DNA of 60,827 nt from assembly GCA_003134045.1 (NCBI GenBank), contig PLAH01000063.1, forward strand, positions 1 to 60,827. Direction: 5' to 3'. The notes under the pieces were generated by a model. It was given only the letters and a program-made list of their open reading frames with translations. It was not told the origin of the DNA and made no database searches. Source of the stretch: Gammaproteobacteria bacterium (lineage in GTDB: Bacteria; Pseudomonadota; Gammaproteobacteria; Steroidobacterales; Steroidobacteraceae). Below, in pieces: positions 1 to 7,757 of the stretch; position 1 is the first letter of the stretch, and every line of letters begins with the position of its first letter. The position numbers were made by a program, and so were the translations under genes.

Positions 1-40
1 CGGCTTGTACCCCTGTGGTCCGCAAAAAACCAGGTCACGC

Positions 41-1126
41 TCATGCGGGCGCAAGAAAATATTCGTGATGCAGCCCGCCAAAGATTGATCTGGCCCACAC
101 TGAGTACGATTCGCCGCGGCGATGGCGCGAATCAGAATTTGGATGGCTGAGATCGGTGGTCGGCGGATCGGGAACACCGGGACCCAACGCCATATGGGGG
201 CGCCCGGTATTGTAATGGGGAACCCAAGATTTCAGAATCGACCGCAAATGCGATTCAGACAGTGGAATCAGCCAATCCAGGCACTCGCGGCGAATGGTGC
301 CGATGACGCGCTCACAGATCCCATTGGCCATTGGACTGTGCGGCGGTGATTTGAGCACCTTCACCCCGAGCTTGGCGATCGACTCGTCCAGGTGCGTCGC
401 AAAGATACTGTCGCGATCATGCAGCAGGTATTCATACCGGCCGTCCAATCCAACCGTCTCGCGCAGTTGTTGCAGGGTCCAGGCCGCGGTCGGGTGGGAG
501 GTGACGTTGAAATGGATTAAGCGCCGGCTGCGGTGTTCAATCACGACGAACACGTACAATTGGCGAAACGTTGCGGTGACAGCGACGAGGAAATCACACG
601 CTATAATCCCTTGGGCGTGCAGGCGCAGGAAGGTCGACCAGCGCAAGTCACTTCGCGGGCGGCCGCGCGGACGCCGCGGTAGATACTTGCTCACGGTTCG
701 TGGAGCGACTCGAATGTCGAGCTTCAGAAGCAGCTCGTTGGCGATGCGCTCCTCGCCCCACGATGAATTCTCGTCCGCCATCCGGCGGATGAGTTTCTGA
801 AGCTCCAGTGGGATCGCCGGACGGGCAGGCCGAGACTTCAATCGCCAGAACAACTTCCAGCCCGCGCAGTGCCAACGAATCAGGGTCTCGGGTCGCACCA
901 CGACCAGAGCATCACGCTAGTCAAAGTGTCGCGACAGCAGAGCGAGCGCAATCCTCGTGGCGGGATCCATTCGCCGGGGCTTCACGCCGCGTTCTTTATA
1001 GAGTGCCAGCTGCCGACGTAGAAACAGATTCTCGGCCTCAATCGAACGGGGTAACCGCAGCACCAGGCCACACCAACGAACTGCGTCGGCGGCTAACTGA
1101 ACCAGGATGATGAGAGGCCTCAGCAT
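41..1126 (-). pseudogene. IS transposase (integrase-core, DDE), interrupted by amber stop
   Basis: The two parts lie in one reading frame of about 361 codons. The first part (from ATG at 1126) carries the N-terminal helix with the LFLRRQLALYKER motif. It ends in TAG at 917-919, after which the same frame continues to a TGA at 41. The TAG sits in the sequence HFD-stop-RDAL where relatives usually have Trp (HFDWRDAL; from memory), so a single TGG-to-TAG change explains it. The second part has a helix-turn-helix region and a retroviral-type integrase core with the acidic residues in CDFLV, HDRDS and NGICERV (D103, D162, E197 counted from the internal GTG at 901). The end, GGLHHEYFLAPA, is the family's normal C-terminus. 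Terminal inverted repeats were not found. The element abuts a capsid gene that lacks its 5' part. Confidence 0.85.
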
Positions 1127-1192
1127 TCCGCAATCATGCCACGACTTGAACCAAGATTCGAAATTGCCTGAAGGATCCGTTGCATCGAATTA

Positions 1193-2209
1193 TTGCGGAG
1201 CACAGGCCTCGAAAGTTTCACGCATGACGAATATTGTCGCGCGGGTCGCCGGCCGATCAGCAGTCGATCTGTATTCGTGCCGACGGCGGCAATTCTTCGG
1301 CATCTCGGCGCCCGCGCGTTTCAGCCGTATCAAACGACCGTATCCGCATCGGGCGCGGCATTGGTCGAGACGACGTTCCGGGGCGATTTGTTCATCGACG
1401 CGTTGCGGCCGAGGATGGTCACCGGTCAACTCGGCGCACGAACGATCGGCGGCTTGAAGGGCGATATTCAGATCCCGCGCAAGGTCACCGCATCAACCGG
1501 CTACTGGTTGAGTGCCAGCGGATCCCCGGTCCAAAGTGGCGCGATCACGGAAAGTGAAGCCACCTTCGACGCCACGCCGCTCATCGTCGCGCCCTGTCTG
1601 ATCGGCGCATACGGCGTAATGTCGCGTTTGCTGCTGCAGACATCGCCTCTGGCGGATGAGATCATCGCCAACGATCTGCTGAACGTGCTCGCGATCGCGC
1701 TCGATTACGCCGCAATACAAGGCGCCGGCTCGGGTGGTGCACCCACCGGCATCACGAACCAGAGCAGTATCAACGCTGTGTCTGGAACGAGTTTCAGCTA
1801 CGCGACTTCCGTGACCGCACTGACTGATCTGACGACAGCGAACGCAATTCGAAACCGCCGCACGCTGGGCTGGGCCGCTTCGCCCGGAGTTGCAGGAACG
1901 CTCGCGCAACGATTCAAGGTCCCGACCTATTCCTTCTCGCCCATCTGGGGCGGCAGTGCGGACACCGGCGAAATCAACGGGCACCTGGCGCTCGCTACGA
2001 ACAACGTTCCGGCGAGCACCGCGATTTTCGGCGACTGGTCCCAGGTGCTGATCTTGGAATGGGGCGATGAGGACGCTCCGATCGAAGTGGAAGTCAACCA
2101 TTTCGGGAGCGGCTTCAGCACCGGCGACGTGCAGATACGGGCGATGCTTTCCGCCAATGTCGCGATCCGGCATCCGCAAAGTTTCAGCGTCGTCAGTAGC
2201 ATCACGTGA
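1193..2209 (+). pseudogene. HK97-type phage major capsid protein, 5'-truncated
   Basis: This is the C-terminal three quarters of an HK97 gp5-like capsid protein, which forms the icosahedral head. Recognisable parts are the FVPTAAI segment that follows the scaffold region, the segment GAALVETTFRGDLFIDALRP, RMVTGQLGAR, and the A-domain end IRAMLSANVAIRHPQSF. A full protein has about 400 residues plus a delta/scaffold domain; here only 338 codons are open. The frame begins after a TGA at 1169-1171 with no convincing ATG (a TTG at 1193 is the first possible start) and has no ribosome-binding site. The missing 5' end lies exactly where the transposase relic begins, so insertion or deletion by the IS probably truncated it. 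It is a marker for the left part of a prophage relic. Confidence 0.85.
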
Positions 2210-2219
2210 GGTCGCACCA

Positions 2220-2498
2220 ATGAGCCGCCATCTACGGTATTTCCTGGGCGTCACCGACGATTTGTCCGACGCAGAGTTCGAGACGACGGTGAACGAGATC
2301 CGGACCGTGCGCCGGACGCGGCGCGAAGCGGTCGCCTACGAGCGCGCCATGATCGCTGCCACCGACGGCGTCAGTCTGCGATACGCGCCGGACGCATCTC
2401 CAGAGGGCCTCAAATACAAGCTGATTGCCTCCTACTCCGCCGCCGGCATGACGCCCAGAGAGATCGAGCAGCGGTTGCGCGAGCTGAATGGACAGTAG
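2220..2498 (+). CDS. small phage protein of unknown function (92 aa)
   Basis: The ATG at 2220 follows a GAGG ribosome-binding site and lies 10 bases after the capsid stop, the usual place for a head-completion or hypothetical phage gene. The protein is mostly helical and charged, with a run of Arg and Glu around residues 25-40 (VRRTRREAVAYERAM) and a C-terminal segment GMTPREIEQRLREL that resembles a short helix-turn-helix or coiled-coil end. I recognise no family. Its tight linkage to the capsid gene supports it being a real phage gene. Confidence 0.6.
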   Translation: MSRHLRYFLGVTDDLSDAEFETTVNEIRTVRRTRREAVAYERAMIAATDGVSLRYAPDASPEGLKYKLIASYSAAGMTPREIEQRLRELNGQ

Positions 2499-2522
2499 TG
2501 AATCTTTTTCTTCGGGGACTCT

Positions 2523-2657
2523 ATGAGTCAGCGGGTAAGCCGGGGGTGCCGTGTCAGCAATAACTCCGGCAGCCGTCGTCCCGTATCCCTACTCAGGGAG
2601 CCATCTACGGGACCGAAACGACCGCGCGGCCGCCGCGTTATCGCGGCCGATTTATGA
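2523..2657 (+). CDS. very small basic ORF (44 aa) coupled to the next gene
   Basis: ATG at 2523 opens a 44-codon frame rich in Arg and Ser (for example PKRPRGRRVIAADL at the end). Its TGA (2655-2657) overlaps the ATG of the next gene in the form ATGA, which argues for translational coupling. There is no recognisable domain. An overlapping GTG-started frame covers the same bases, so the choice of frame is uncertain. Confidence 0.3.
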   Translation: MSQRVSRGCRVSNNSGSRRPVSLLREPSTGPKRPRGRRVIAADL

Positions 2658-2893
2658 GCCATATCAATCGCCGCGACCCGTCGACGCACCGCTGGGCGCC
2701 GCTGAGAACGCCGCCCGACGGCCAAGCCCATCACCGCGAGCGCCTCGAGGCTCTGGCTCGCGTGCGGAACGATGACGTCGTCGTCACCGAAGAGGCCAAC
2801 CCTTCGGCGGACCATCCTGGTTCCTGGGCGTTGGCCGCTGTATGCGCATTCTGGATTTTAGTCGCCGTCAGCGTCGCGTGCTGCTGCGCATAG
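2654..2893 (+). CDS. small membrane protein, C-terminal helix (79 aa)
   Basis: The ATG overlaps the preceding stop (ATGA). The first 55 residues are polar and rich in His and Arg. Residues 57-79 form one hydrophobic helix (WALAAVCAFWILVAVSVACC) ending in a cluster of Cys at the very C-terminus, so the product is likely a tail-anchored inner-membrane protein with its N-terminus in the cytoplasm. Its place among phage relic genes would fit a lysis- or exclusion-type accessory protein, but no family is recognised and no function is assigned. Confidence 0.45.
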   Translation: MSHINRRDPSTHRWAPLRTPPDGQAHHRERLEALARVRNDDVVVTEEANPSADHPGSWALAAVCAFWILVAVSVACCCA

Positions 2894-2908
2894 CTCTGGA
2901 GTAAGCAA

Positions 2909-3106
2909 ATGCCCGATCGAATTCCATTTGCAAGCCCACCCGGAGAGCCGCCGCGCTCGACAACTACGGTCGTCGAGAGGGGCGAACCCGGCGATCCGTG
3001 GATCTCAGTGGCAAGCGGCACGTCGATCGCCGACACGCTGCGCCCGCTGACGCAATCACCGCGATCCTTTTCGCTGCCGCGCGCCGGTTGGATGAACCGC
3101 TACTGA
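2909..3106 (+). CDS. hypothetical protein (65 aa)
   Basis: ATG at 2909 follows GGAG with good spacing. The 65-residue product is rich in Pro, Ser and Thr, with a segment STTTVVERGEPGDPW and the C-terminus LPRAGWMNRY. It has no hydrophobic segment and no recognised domain. It lies 15 bases after the small membrane protein gene and in the same direction, so it is probably cotranscribed with the other small phage genes. Confidence 0.45.
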   Translation: MPDRIPFASPPGEPPRSTTTVVERGEPGDPWISVASGTSIADTLRPLTQSPRSFSLPRAGWMNRY

Positions 3107-3158
3107 CCTCACGACCCGCGTGCTGCCGGGACATCGCGGCGACGAGAGATCGCCCGTG

Positions 3159-3350
3159 ATGCTCGGGCGCTGCGTCGGATGTAATAATCCTTTCGATCAT
3201 GGTAATACGGAGGACGCAATCTATTACCCGCGGCCTGGCGGTCCCGCGGTGAAGGTGCCGCTCTGCGGGCCGTGCAATACATTACTGCGCGCCGGCGATC
3301 GGCACATGCTCGAACTCATCGAACTGCGAGTGATGCTTCGAAGCACGTGA
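3159..3350 (+). CDS. small zinc-ribbon-like phage protein (63 aa)
   Basis: The product has CVGC near the N-terminus (residues 5-8) and CGPC near residue 39, the spacing of a treble-clef or zinc-ribbon knuckle pair, so it probably binds one zinc ion. The part between reads NPFDHGNTEDAIYYPRPG. Small Cys4 proteins of this kind are common in phage and plasmid accessory genes and often have no assigned role. The ATG at 3159 is chosen because it lies directly before the first knuckle; an upstream GTG in frame is possible. Confidence 0.5.
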   Translation: MLGRCVGCNNPFDHGNTEDAIYYPRPGGPAVKVPLCGPCNTLLRAGDRHMLELIELRVMLRST

Positions 3351-3640
3351 GCCATGATCCGCCTTCACGCGCTCGGCAAGTTCTGGCGCATCGCATCGCA
3401 GGCGGGCTGGCGTCTTTCAATGCCTCGGCTTTGAACTTCCCACCGCTGGGAACTTCTTTCCCCTTGCCCCGCCCCGCCGCTTTGCCGGTCTCCAGCCCCT
3501 TGCTTATCTCGCCAATTCGCACATCTGCCCGCAGCTTGATTTCCGAAAGCCATCGTTCCATGTCAACATCGTTGCGCTGGCGGGCATAGGCCCGAAGCGC
3601 TGTCGCGGGGTCGCCGGCGCCTTCCTGATTTTGGCGTAAC
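3316..3640 (-). pseudogene. relic of a phage/plasmid regulatory protein
   Basis: On the minus strand the sequence reads ALRAYARQRNDVDMERWL, then SEIKLRADVRIGEISK and a Gly/Lys-rich stretch. This resembles the conserved stretch of a protein family found near replication or ParB-like genes of phages and plasmids (from memory: a ..AEIKLRAERRAGELL.. segment followed by a GGRGKK-type linker and a short helical domain). The frame opens directly after a stop near 3643 without an initiation codon, so the 5' end is missing. After residue ~50 the sense continues better in another frame (PELAERVKADHG), which suggests a frameshift near 3400. It runs against the neighbouring genes. Low certainty on family. 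Confidence 0.4.
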
Positions 3641-3681
3641 TACAAAAAGATTTGCTTCCGCATTTTATTGTATCTACACTG

Positions 3682-3969
3682 ATGCCGGTGGAAATCAGAT
3701 ACGACCCGAAAAAGAACGCCAAGAACATCGCCAAGCGCGGGCTTTCTTTCGATCGGGTCGCTGAGTTTGATTTCCTGAGTGCCACCATTGAGGTTGACGA
3801 TCGCGTTGACTATGGCGAAACGCGTTTGGTGGCAGTCGGCTTCCTGAATGAGCGGCTGCACGTATTGTGCTTCGTCGAGACGGGTGCCGATGAGATACGT
3901 GTGATTAGCTTCCGCAAGGCGAGCAAGAGTGAAGAGAGGAAATATGCGCAAGACAAAGCCATTGACTAA
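3682..3969 (+). CDS. brnT: BrnT family toxin
   Basis: This 95-residue protein matches the BrnT ribonuclease toxins of type II toxin-antitoxin systems. The diagnostic parts are the start EIRYDPKKNAKNIAKRGLSF, the middle DDRVDYGETRLVAVGFL, and the end RVISFRKASKSEERKY. BrnT folds like RelE and cleaves RNA in the cytoplasm; BrnA neutralises it. The ATG at 3682 is used because it starts the family's conserved N-terminus; an in-frame TTG lies 30 bases upstream. The toxin gene comes first and overlaps the antitoxin gene by 26 bases, which is normal for brnTA. The gene looks complete, unlike many neighbours. Confidence 0.88.
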   Translation: MPVEIRYDPKKNAKNIAKRGLSFDRVAEFDFLSATIEVDDRVDYGETRLVAVGFLNERLHVLCFVETGADEIRVISFRKASKSEERKYAQDKAID

Positions 3970-4282
3970 TGCGGCGGGTGACGTGCGGGAACTGACGTCT
4001 GCGGATTTCAAGCGGATGCGCCCGGCGTCCGAAGTGCTGTCTCCGGCATTCCTTGAGAAGTGGCGCAAGGGTAACCACACGATCGTCCATGAATCGGATG
4101 CGAAGTACGAGGCGAGTAAGCGCAAAGTTGGGGAACGCGGCAAACAAGTGGCGCCGACGAAGAAGCTTGTATCGCTGCGCCTATCCGCAAGCGTGCTCGA
4201 ACATTTTAAGGCGACCGGCCCAGGTTGGCAGACGCGCATCGATGAGACGCTCAAGCGCGCGGTGGGGCGATCTGGGCGGTAG
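3944..4282 (+). CDS. brnA: BrnA family antitoxin
   Basis: The 112-residue product is the partner of BrnT. Its N-terminal half (DVRELTSADFKRMRPASEVL) binds the toxin in this family, and its C-terminal half (KKLVSLRLSASVLEHFKATG followed by WQTRIDETLKRAV) is a ribbon-helix-helix DNA-binding domain that represses the operon. ATG at 3944 follows AGAGAGGA at a good distance; an in-frame GTG at 3929 is the alternative. The gene overlaps the end of brnT by 26 bases, so both are expressed from one mRNA and autoregulated. No clear palindromic operator is seen upstream of brnT. Confidence 0.85.
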   Translation: MRKTKPLTNAAGDVRELTSADFKRMRPASEVLSPAFLEKWRKGNHTIVHESDAKYEASKRKVGERGKQVAPTKKLVSLRLSASVLEHFKATGPGWQTRIDETLKRAVGRSGR

Positions 4283-4300
4283 GAGGCATACGCACTGCAT

Positions 4301-4654
4301 ATGAGCTTCCGCTTCCGCCGCTCGCTACGCATCGCGCCTGGTTTCCGAATCAACCTCGGGAAAAAAGGCGCTTCGCTATCGATCGGCGGTCGCGGCGCTC
4401 ACATCACTGTCGGCCACGGCCAGGTGCGCGAGACCGTCGGCCTACCCGGAACCGGCCTCAGCTACACCGCGACGCAGAGCACGCACCCGCATAAAACCGC
4501 CGTAAACGCGCCAGGAGCTGAGCACGCCGCAAGCCATGCGGACGCACCTCCCGCAGCTCGACCGCCTAGCCTTCCGTGGGCCGTTGCGCGACTTCTCGTG
4601 TTCGCGGGGATGCTCGCGATCGCGGCGCGTGTGGTGTGGTTGCTGGTCCGCTGA
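4301..4654 (+). CDS. DUF4236 domain protein with C-terminal membrane helix
   Basis: Residues 1-50 match DUF4236: a start FRFRRSLRIAPGFRINLGKK followed by GASLSIGGRGAHITVG, a short beta-rich domain of unknown role. A Pro/Ala/His-rich linker (about 60-90) leads to a hydrophobic helix at 95-115 (VARLLVFAGMLAIAARVVWL). The product is probably anchored in the inner membrane with the DUF4236 domain in the cytoplasm. Such genes occur in prophages and islands. It lies 18 bases after brnA. Confidence 0.75.
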   Translation: MSFRFRRSLRIAPGFRINLGKKGASLSIGGRGAHITVGHGQVRETVGLPGTGLSYTATQSTHPHKTAVNAPGAEHAASHADAPPAARPPSLPWAVARLLVFAGMLAIAARVVWLLVR

Positions 4655-4731
4655 GGCAGACCACGCCGCGGAAAGTCAGCGGCGTCGTAACGCGCTTTCT
4701 CCGTTCGCTCGAATATTTCGGCAAACCGGCG

Positions 4732-5019
4732 ATGGGGAAGCCGGTGTTTCTCCGGTTCACCCCCGCCTCGACAGACTATGTCGCAGGTCAGTGTCATTCG
4801 AATTGCGAGGCCGAACACAAACGAACCGGAGCCGAAATCGTTTTTGGTTGGATGATCTGGGAGAGTCCCGGTGTCGAATTCATTGAAGCCGAGTTTCATT
4901 CCGTCGTGCGCCGCGGCCGCCACCTGAAGGACATCACGCCACGTCGGGACGCGGAAAAGCTGATTCTGTTTGCGCCCGATACTGCGCGGGTCGCCGTGCG
5001 GATCGACGAGCGTACTTGA
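4732..5019 (+). CDS. conserved hypothetical protein with CHxNC motif
   Basis: About 95 residues from the ATG at 4732. It contains GQCHSNC, then GWMIWESPGVEFIEAEFHSV, then KDITPRRDAEKLILF and a final PDTARV. This ordered set (Cys-His pair, an aromatic GW motif, E-A-E-F-H, DITP, and LF-PD) is a pattern I remember from short uncharacterised proteins of phages and plasmids. The conserved Cys, two His and acidic residues would suit a metal site, but no activity is known to me. The start is chosen because the conserved part begins right after it; the frame is open further upstream. Confidence 0.5.
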   Translation: MGKPVFLRFTPASTDYVAGQCHSNCEAEHKRTGAEIVFGWMIWESPGVEFIEAEFHSVVRRGRHLKDITPRRDAEKLILFAPDTARVAVRIDERT

Positions 5020-5124
5020 CACACCTGGAGCAATCACATTCAGCGCGGGCCAAATCTCGAGCCCACCAACGGGATCTATGTGGAAGACGCCAGGGGTCCC
5101 AATATCTGGCCGGATCCCGCGTCG

Positions 5125-5361
5125 CTAGGTAAATAGCCTCTCATAGATCTGCCGAGTAGGCTGCCTCGGCGCAATCTCGCTGATCCTTCCCGTTTGTACG
5201 AAGAGCTGCAGGGCGGCGCACGCCAAACCGTCGCGACATCTAACGGCATGCGGGCAACCCTCGCATGGCGACGGACCACCAAGCGCTTCCGCCAATCCGG
5301 CGACTTTGCGCTTGTGTTCGGCCGCGGCGATCCTGGCGTCGATGTCGAGTGTAGTTGCCAT
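5125..5361 (-). CDS. small Cys-rich conserved hypothetical protein (78 aa)
   Basis: The minus-strand ATG at 5361 opens a 78-codon frame. The N-terminal half is a helix (IDARIAAAEHKRKVAGLAEAL); then come four Cys in CEGC, VRC and LACAAL, and the C-terminus GRISEIAPRQPTRQIYERLF. The pattern of a Cys cluster followed by a short PR-PTR tail resembles small phage proteins that bind zinc or an iron-sulfur cluster, but no family name can be given. It is the last protein gene before tRNA-Lys. Confidence 0.5.
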   Translation of the reverse strand: MATTLDIDARIAAAEHKRKVAGLAEALGGPSPCEGCPHAVRCRDGLACAALQLFVQTGRISEIAPRQPTRQIYERLFT

Positions 5362-5463
5362 GGGGGCTCGCGTTGGCGGGATCGCGAGTCTAACGCCGTT
5401 CCGTGTAGTTTCCGTGTGAGCCCTTACGGGCGTTTTGAAACCGATCTAAGTCATTGTTTTAAT

Positions 5464-5539
5464 TGGTGGGACGGCTGGGACTCGAACCCAGGACCAAAGC
5501 CTTAAAAGGGCCTTGCTCTACCAGCTGAGCTACCGTCCC
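5464..5539 (-). tRNA. tRNA-Lys (anticodon UUU)
   Basis: The reverse complement folds as a full cloverleaf: acceptor GGGACGG with CCGTCCC, D arm GCTC/GAGC, anticodon stem AGGCC/GGCTT with loop CTTTTAA (anticodon TTT, positions 34-36), and T arm CTGGG-TTCGAGT-CCCAG. Discriminator A and CCA are encoded (5467-5464). It lies downstream of queC on the same strand, as in many gammaproteobacteria. Its 3' end faces the prophage relic, so it may be the attachment site used by that element. Confidence 0.95.
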
Positions 5540-5593
5540 GATCAGCCGCGCATCATAGCCGAACTTGGCGATCCGGTCATGGTCAGCGCAATT

Positions 5594-6283
5594 TCAAGCA
5601 TAACGGGTTGGATCCGGCACTCCGGCGTCGCCGAAACCCGACCGGCGCAGCCGGCAGGAGTCGCACCTGCCGCAGGCGCGGCCCTCGGGATCAGCCTGAT
5701 AGCAGGACACCGTCATCGCATAGTCGACGCCCAAGCGCAGCCCGGTGCGGATGATATCGGCCTTGGATAGCATTATCAGGGGCGCCTGGATGGTGAGCCT
5801 GCCGCCCTCGACGCCGACTTTGGTCGCGAGCCTCGCGAGTTGCTCGAAAGCCGCGATGAATTCCGGCCGGCAGTCCGGGTATCCCGAATAATCCACCGCG
5901 TTCACGCCGACGAAGATATCGCCGGCACCGACCACTTCCGCCCACCCCAGCGCCAGCGACAGCAGCAGCGTGTTCCGCGCGGGGACATAGGTGACGGGGA
6001 TGTGGGTTCCCGAAGTGACGGGGACCTCGGCAACGGTTTCGGGCACGGCCATGGCCCAGTCGGTCAGCGCGGAGCCGCCGATGCCGGCCAGGTCCACCCC
6101 CATCACGCGATGTTCATGAGCGCCCAGTGCGGCGGCGACGCGCCGGGCCGCGTCCAGCTCGGCGGCATGGCGCTGGCCGTAGTGCACGCTCAGGGCAAAG
6201 GTCTTGAACCCCTGCGAGTGCGCGATCGCCAGCGTGGTGGCCGAGTCGAGTCCGCCCGACAGCAATACGATGGCGGCTTTCAT
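5594..6283 (-). CDS. queC: 7-cyano-7-deazaguanine synthase QueC
   Basis: QueC converts 7-carboxy-7-deazaguanine, ammonia and ATP to preQ0, the precursor of queuosine in tRNA. The 229-residue protein (normal length) has the PP-loop SGGLDS at residues 9-14, which binds ATP, the segment [17 protein letters not shown] in the middle, and a zinc site formed by C194, C204, C207 and C210 (SCYQ and CGRCDSC). The ATG at 6283 overlaps the queE stop in the form ATGA, so the two are translationally coupled. Longer in-frame starts upstream would run into queE and are rejected. Confidence 0.96.
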   Translation of the reverse strand: MKAAIVLLSGGLDSATTLAIAHSQGFKTFALSVHYGQRHAAELDAARRVAAALGAHEHRVMGVDLAGIGGSALTDWAMAVPETVAEVPVTSGTHIPVTYVPARNTLLLSLALGWAEVVGAGDIFVGVNAVDYSGYPDCRPEFIAAFEQLARLATKVGVEGGRLTIQAPLIMLSKADIIRTGLRLGVDYAMTVSCYQADPEGRACGRCDSCRLRRSGFGDAGVPDPTRYA

Positions 6284-6960
6284 TTTCCCGGAACGTCGCC
6301 CCATAGAATCTTGTGCAGCTGCAGCTGGAATCGAACCTGCAATCGATCGGCCAGTATCCATTCGGCCAACGCGGTCGGCGAGACCTGCGTGTAGCTGGGC
6401 GAGAACAGCACCTGGCACCGCTGCTGCAATCCATGCTCCTCGAGGTATGCCTTGCTCCAGTCGAAATCTTCGCGGGAGCAGATCACGAATTTCACCTGGT
6501 CGCGCGGAGTGAGCAAGTCGAAATTGGCGGTGAGATTGCGGCCAGCTTCGCGGGAACCGGGCGTCTTCACATCGACGACCCGCGAGACCCGCGAATCTAC
6601 GTCCGCAATGTTCATGGCACCGCTGGTTTCCAGGGACACGTTGAAACCCTCATCGCACAGGCGCGCGAGCAGCTTCAGGCAATTCGGCTGCGCCAGCGGC
6701 TCGCCGCCGGTCACGCAGACGTGTTTCGCGCCGAAACTGCGCACTTGCTCGACGAGGGTCTCGAGGTCGTACCAATCGCCGCTGTGAAACGCGTATTCCG
6801 TATCGCAGTACTGGCAGCGCAGCGGACAGCCGGTCAACCGGACGAACACGGTCGGAAATCCCACCGCATCGGCCTCGCCCTGCAACGAGTGGAAGATCTC
6901 GTTGATGCGCAGGCGCTCGAGCTTGGGCGGCGCGTCGACTTTGACGCCGAGGTCGCTCAA
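6280..6960 (-). CDS. queE: 7-carboxy-7-deazaguanine synthase QueE
   Basis: A radical-SAM enzyme that contracts the ring of 6-carboxy-tetrahydropterin to 7-carboxy-7-deazaguanine, the step before QueC. The start is taken as TTG at 6960, which overlaps the cpoB stop (TTGA) and gives 226 residues, the usual length; longer in-frame starts would lie deep inside cpoB. Visible motifs: the substrate-side [11 protein letters not shown] (19-29), the cluster-binding C45-xxx-C49-xx-C52 (CPLRCQYC), and the SAM-binding TGGEP (84-88). It sits between cpoB and queC in one operon; other queuosine genes are not in the window. Confidence 0.95.
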   Translation of the reverse strand: MSDLGVKVDAPPKLERLRINEIFHSLQGEADAVGFPTVFVRLTGCPLRCQYCDTEYAFHSGDWYDLETLVEQVRSFGAKHVCVTGGEPLAQPNCLKLLARLCDEGFNVSLETSGAMNIADVDSRVSRVVDVKTPGSREAGRNLTANFDLLTPRDQVKFVICSREDFDWSKAYLEEHGLQQRCQVLFSPSYTQVSPTALAEWILADRLQVRFQLQLHKILWGDVPGK

Positions 6961-7757
6961 TGTTTCTCGGCCGCCATCTTGTCGAGACGCTGCAGTGCGA
7001 GTTTGGCCGCGGGCGCATCCGCATACTGCGTCGTCACCTGTCCGAGCACATCGCGCGCCGCCGAGAACTGTTTCAACTCGTAGTTGCAATAGCCCATCTT
7101 GAGCAACGCATCGGGAACTTTGCGCGACTGCGGGAAGTTCACCACCACCCGCTGAAACGCGGCCAGCGCCTCCGGAAAGGATTTGTTGACATAATACGCC
7201 TCGCCGAGCCAGTACTGCGCATTGTCCGCGAGCGGACTCGCGGGATAGGTGGTCAGGAAGCTCTGGAACGCCGCGATGGCGCGGTCGTACTGGCTGTCCT
7301 TCAGCAAATCGAAAGCCGCCTGGTAGCTCACCTTGTCGGCCACGTCGCCGCCAGGCGCCCCGGATGCCGCGCCGGCAACGAGCGTGTTCGACGACGTGCC
7401 GGCGCCGCCGCTCGCCCCACCCGAGCCTCCCGCCCCGCCCCGCCCCTCGAGCGCCTTCATGCGCTGATCGAGATCGGCGTACAGATCGTGCTGCTGCTTA
7501 CGCGACAGCTCGAGGTTGTGATTCAGCTGATCCACATCGTTGTGCATGGCGCGCACATCGTTGCGCAGCGCGTCGAGTTGATTGGCGAGGTCGAGCAAGC
7601 TCTGATTCGCCGCCACCCGTTCGATCCGCGCCAGCCGCGTGTCCAGATCGTTCAGCTTGATTTGAACGGGATCCTCCTCGGGGGGCGTCGATGCGCAGCC
7701 GGCCAGCCCCACTGCGGCGAGGCAGGCTGCGCCCAAGAGCGAAGCGCGAACGTTCAC
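6957..7757 (-). CDS. cpoB: Tol-Pal system protein CpoB (YbgF)
   Basis: CpoB links outer-membrane constriction to peptidoglycan synthesis through TolA and PBP1B in the periplasm. The 266-residue product has a coiled-coil N-terminal part (about 30-100, with NQLDALRNDVRAMHNDVDQL), a Gly/Ser/Ala linker, and a C-terminal TPR domain (from about 140; YQAAFDLLKDSQYDRAIAAF, DNAQYWLGEAYY, ALLKMGYCNYELKQF). The start is GTG at 7757, overlapping the pal stop as GTGA. The signal peptide ends in VGLAGC, a lipobox, so this version is probably a lipoprotein, whereas the E. coli protein is soluble in the periplasm. Confidence 0.93.
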   Translation of the reverse strand: MNVRASLLGAACLAAVGLAGCASTPPEEDPVQIKLNDLDTRLARIERVAANQSLLDLANQLDALRNDVRAMHNDVDQLNHNLELSRKQQHDLYADLDQRMKALEGRGGAGGSGGASGGAGTSSNTLVAGAASGAPGGDVADKVSYQAAFDLLKDSQYDRAIAAFQSFLTTYPASPLADNAQYWLGEAYYVNKSFPEALAAFQRVVVNFPQSRKVPDALLKMGYCNYELKQFSAARDVLGQVTTQYADAPAAKLALQRLDKMAAEKH

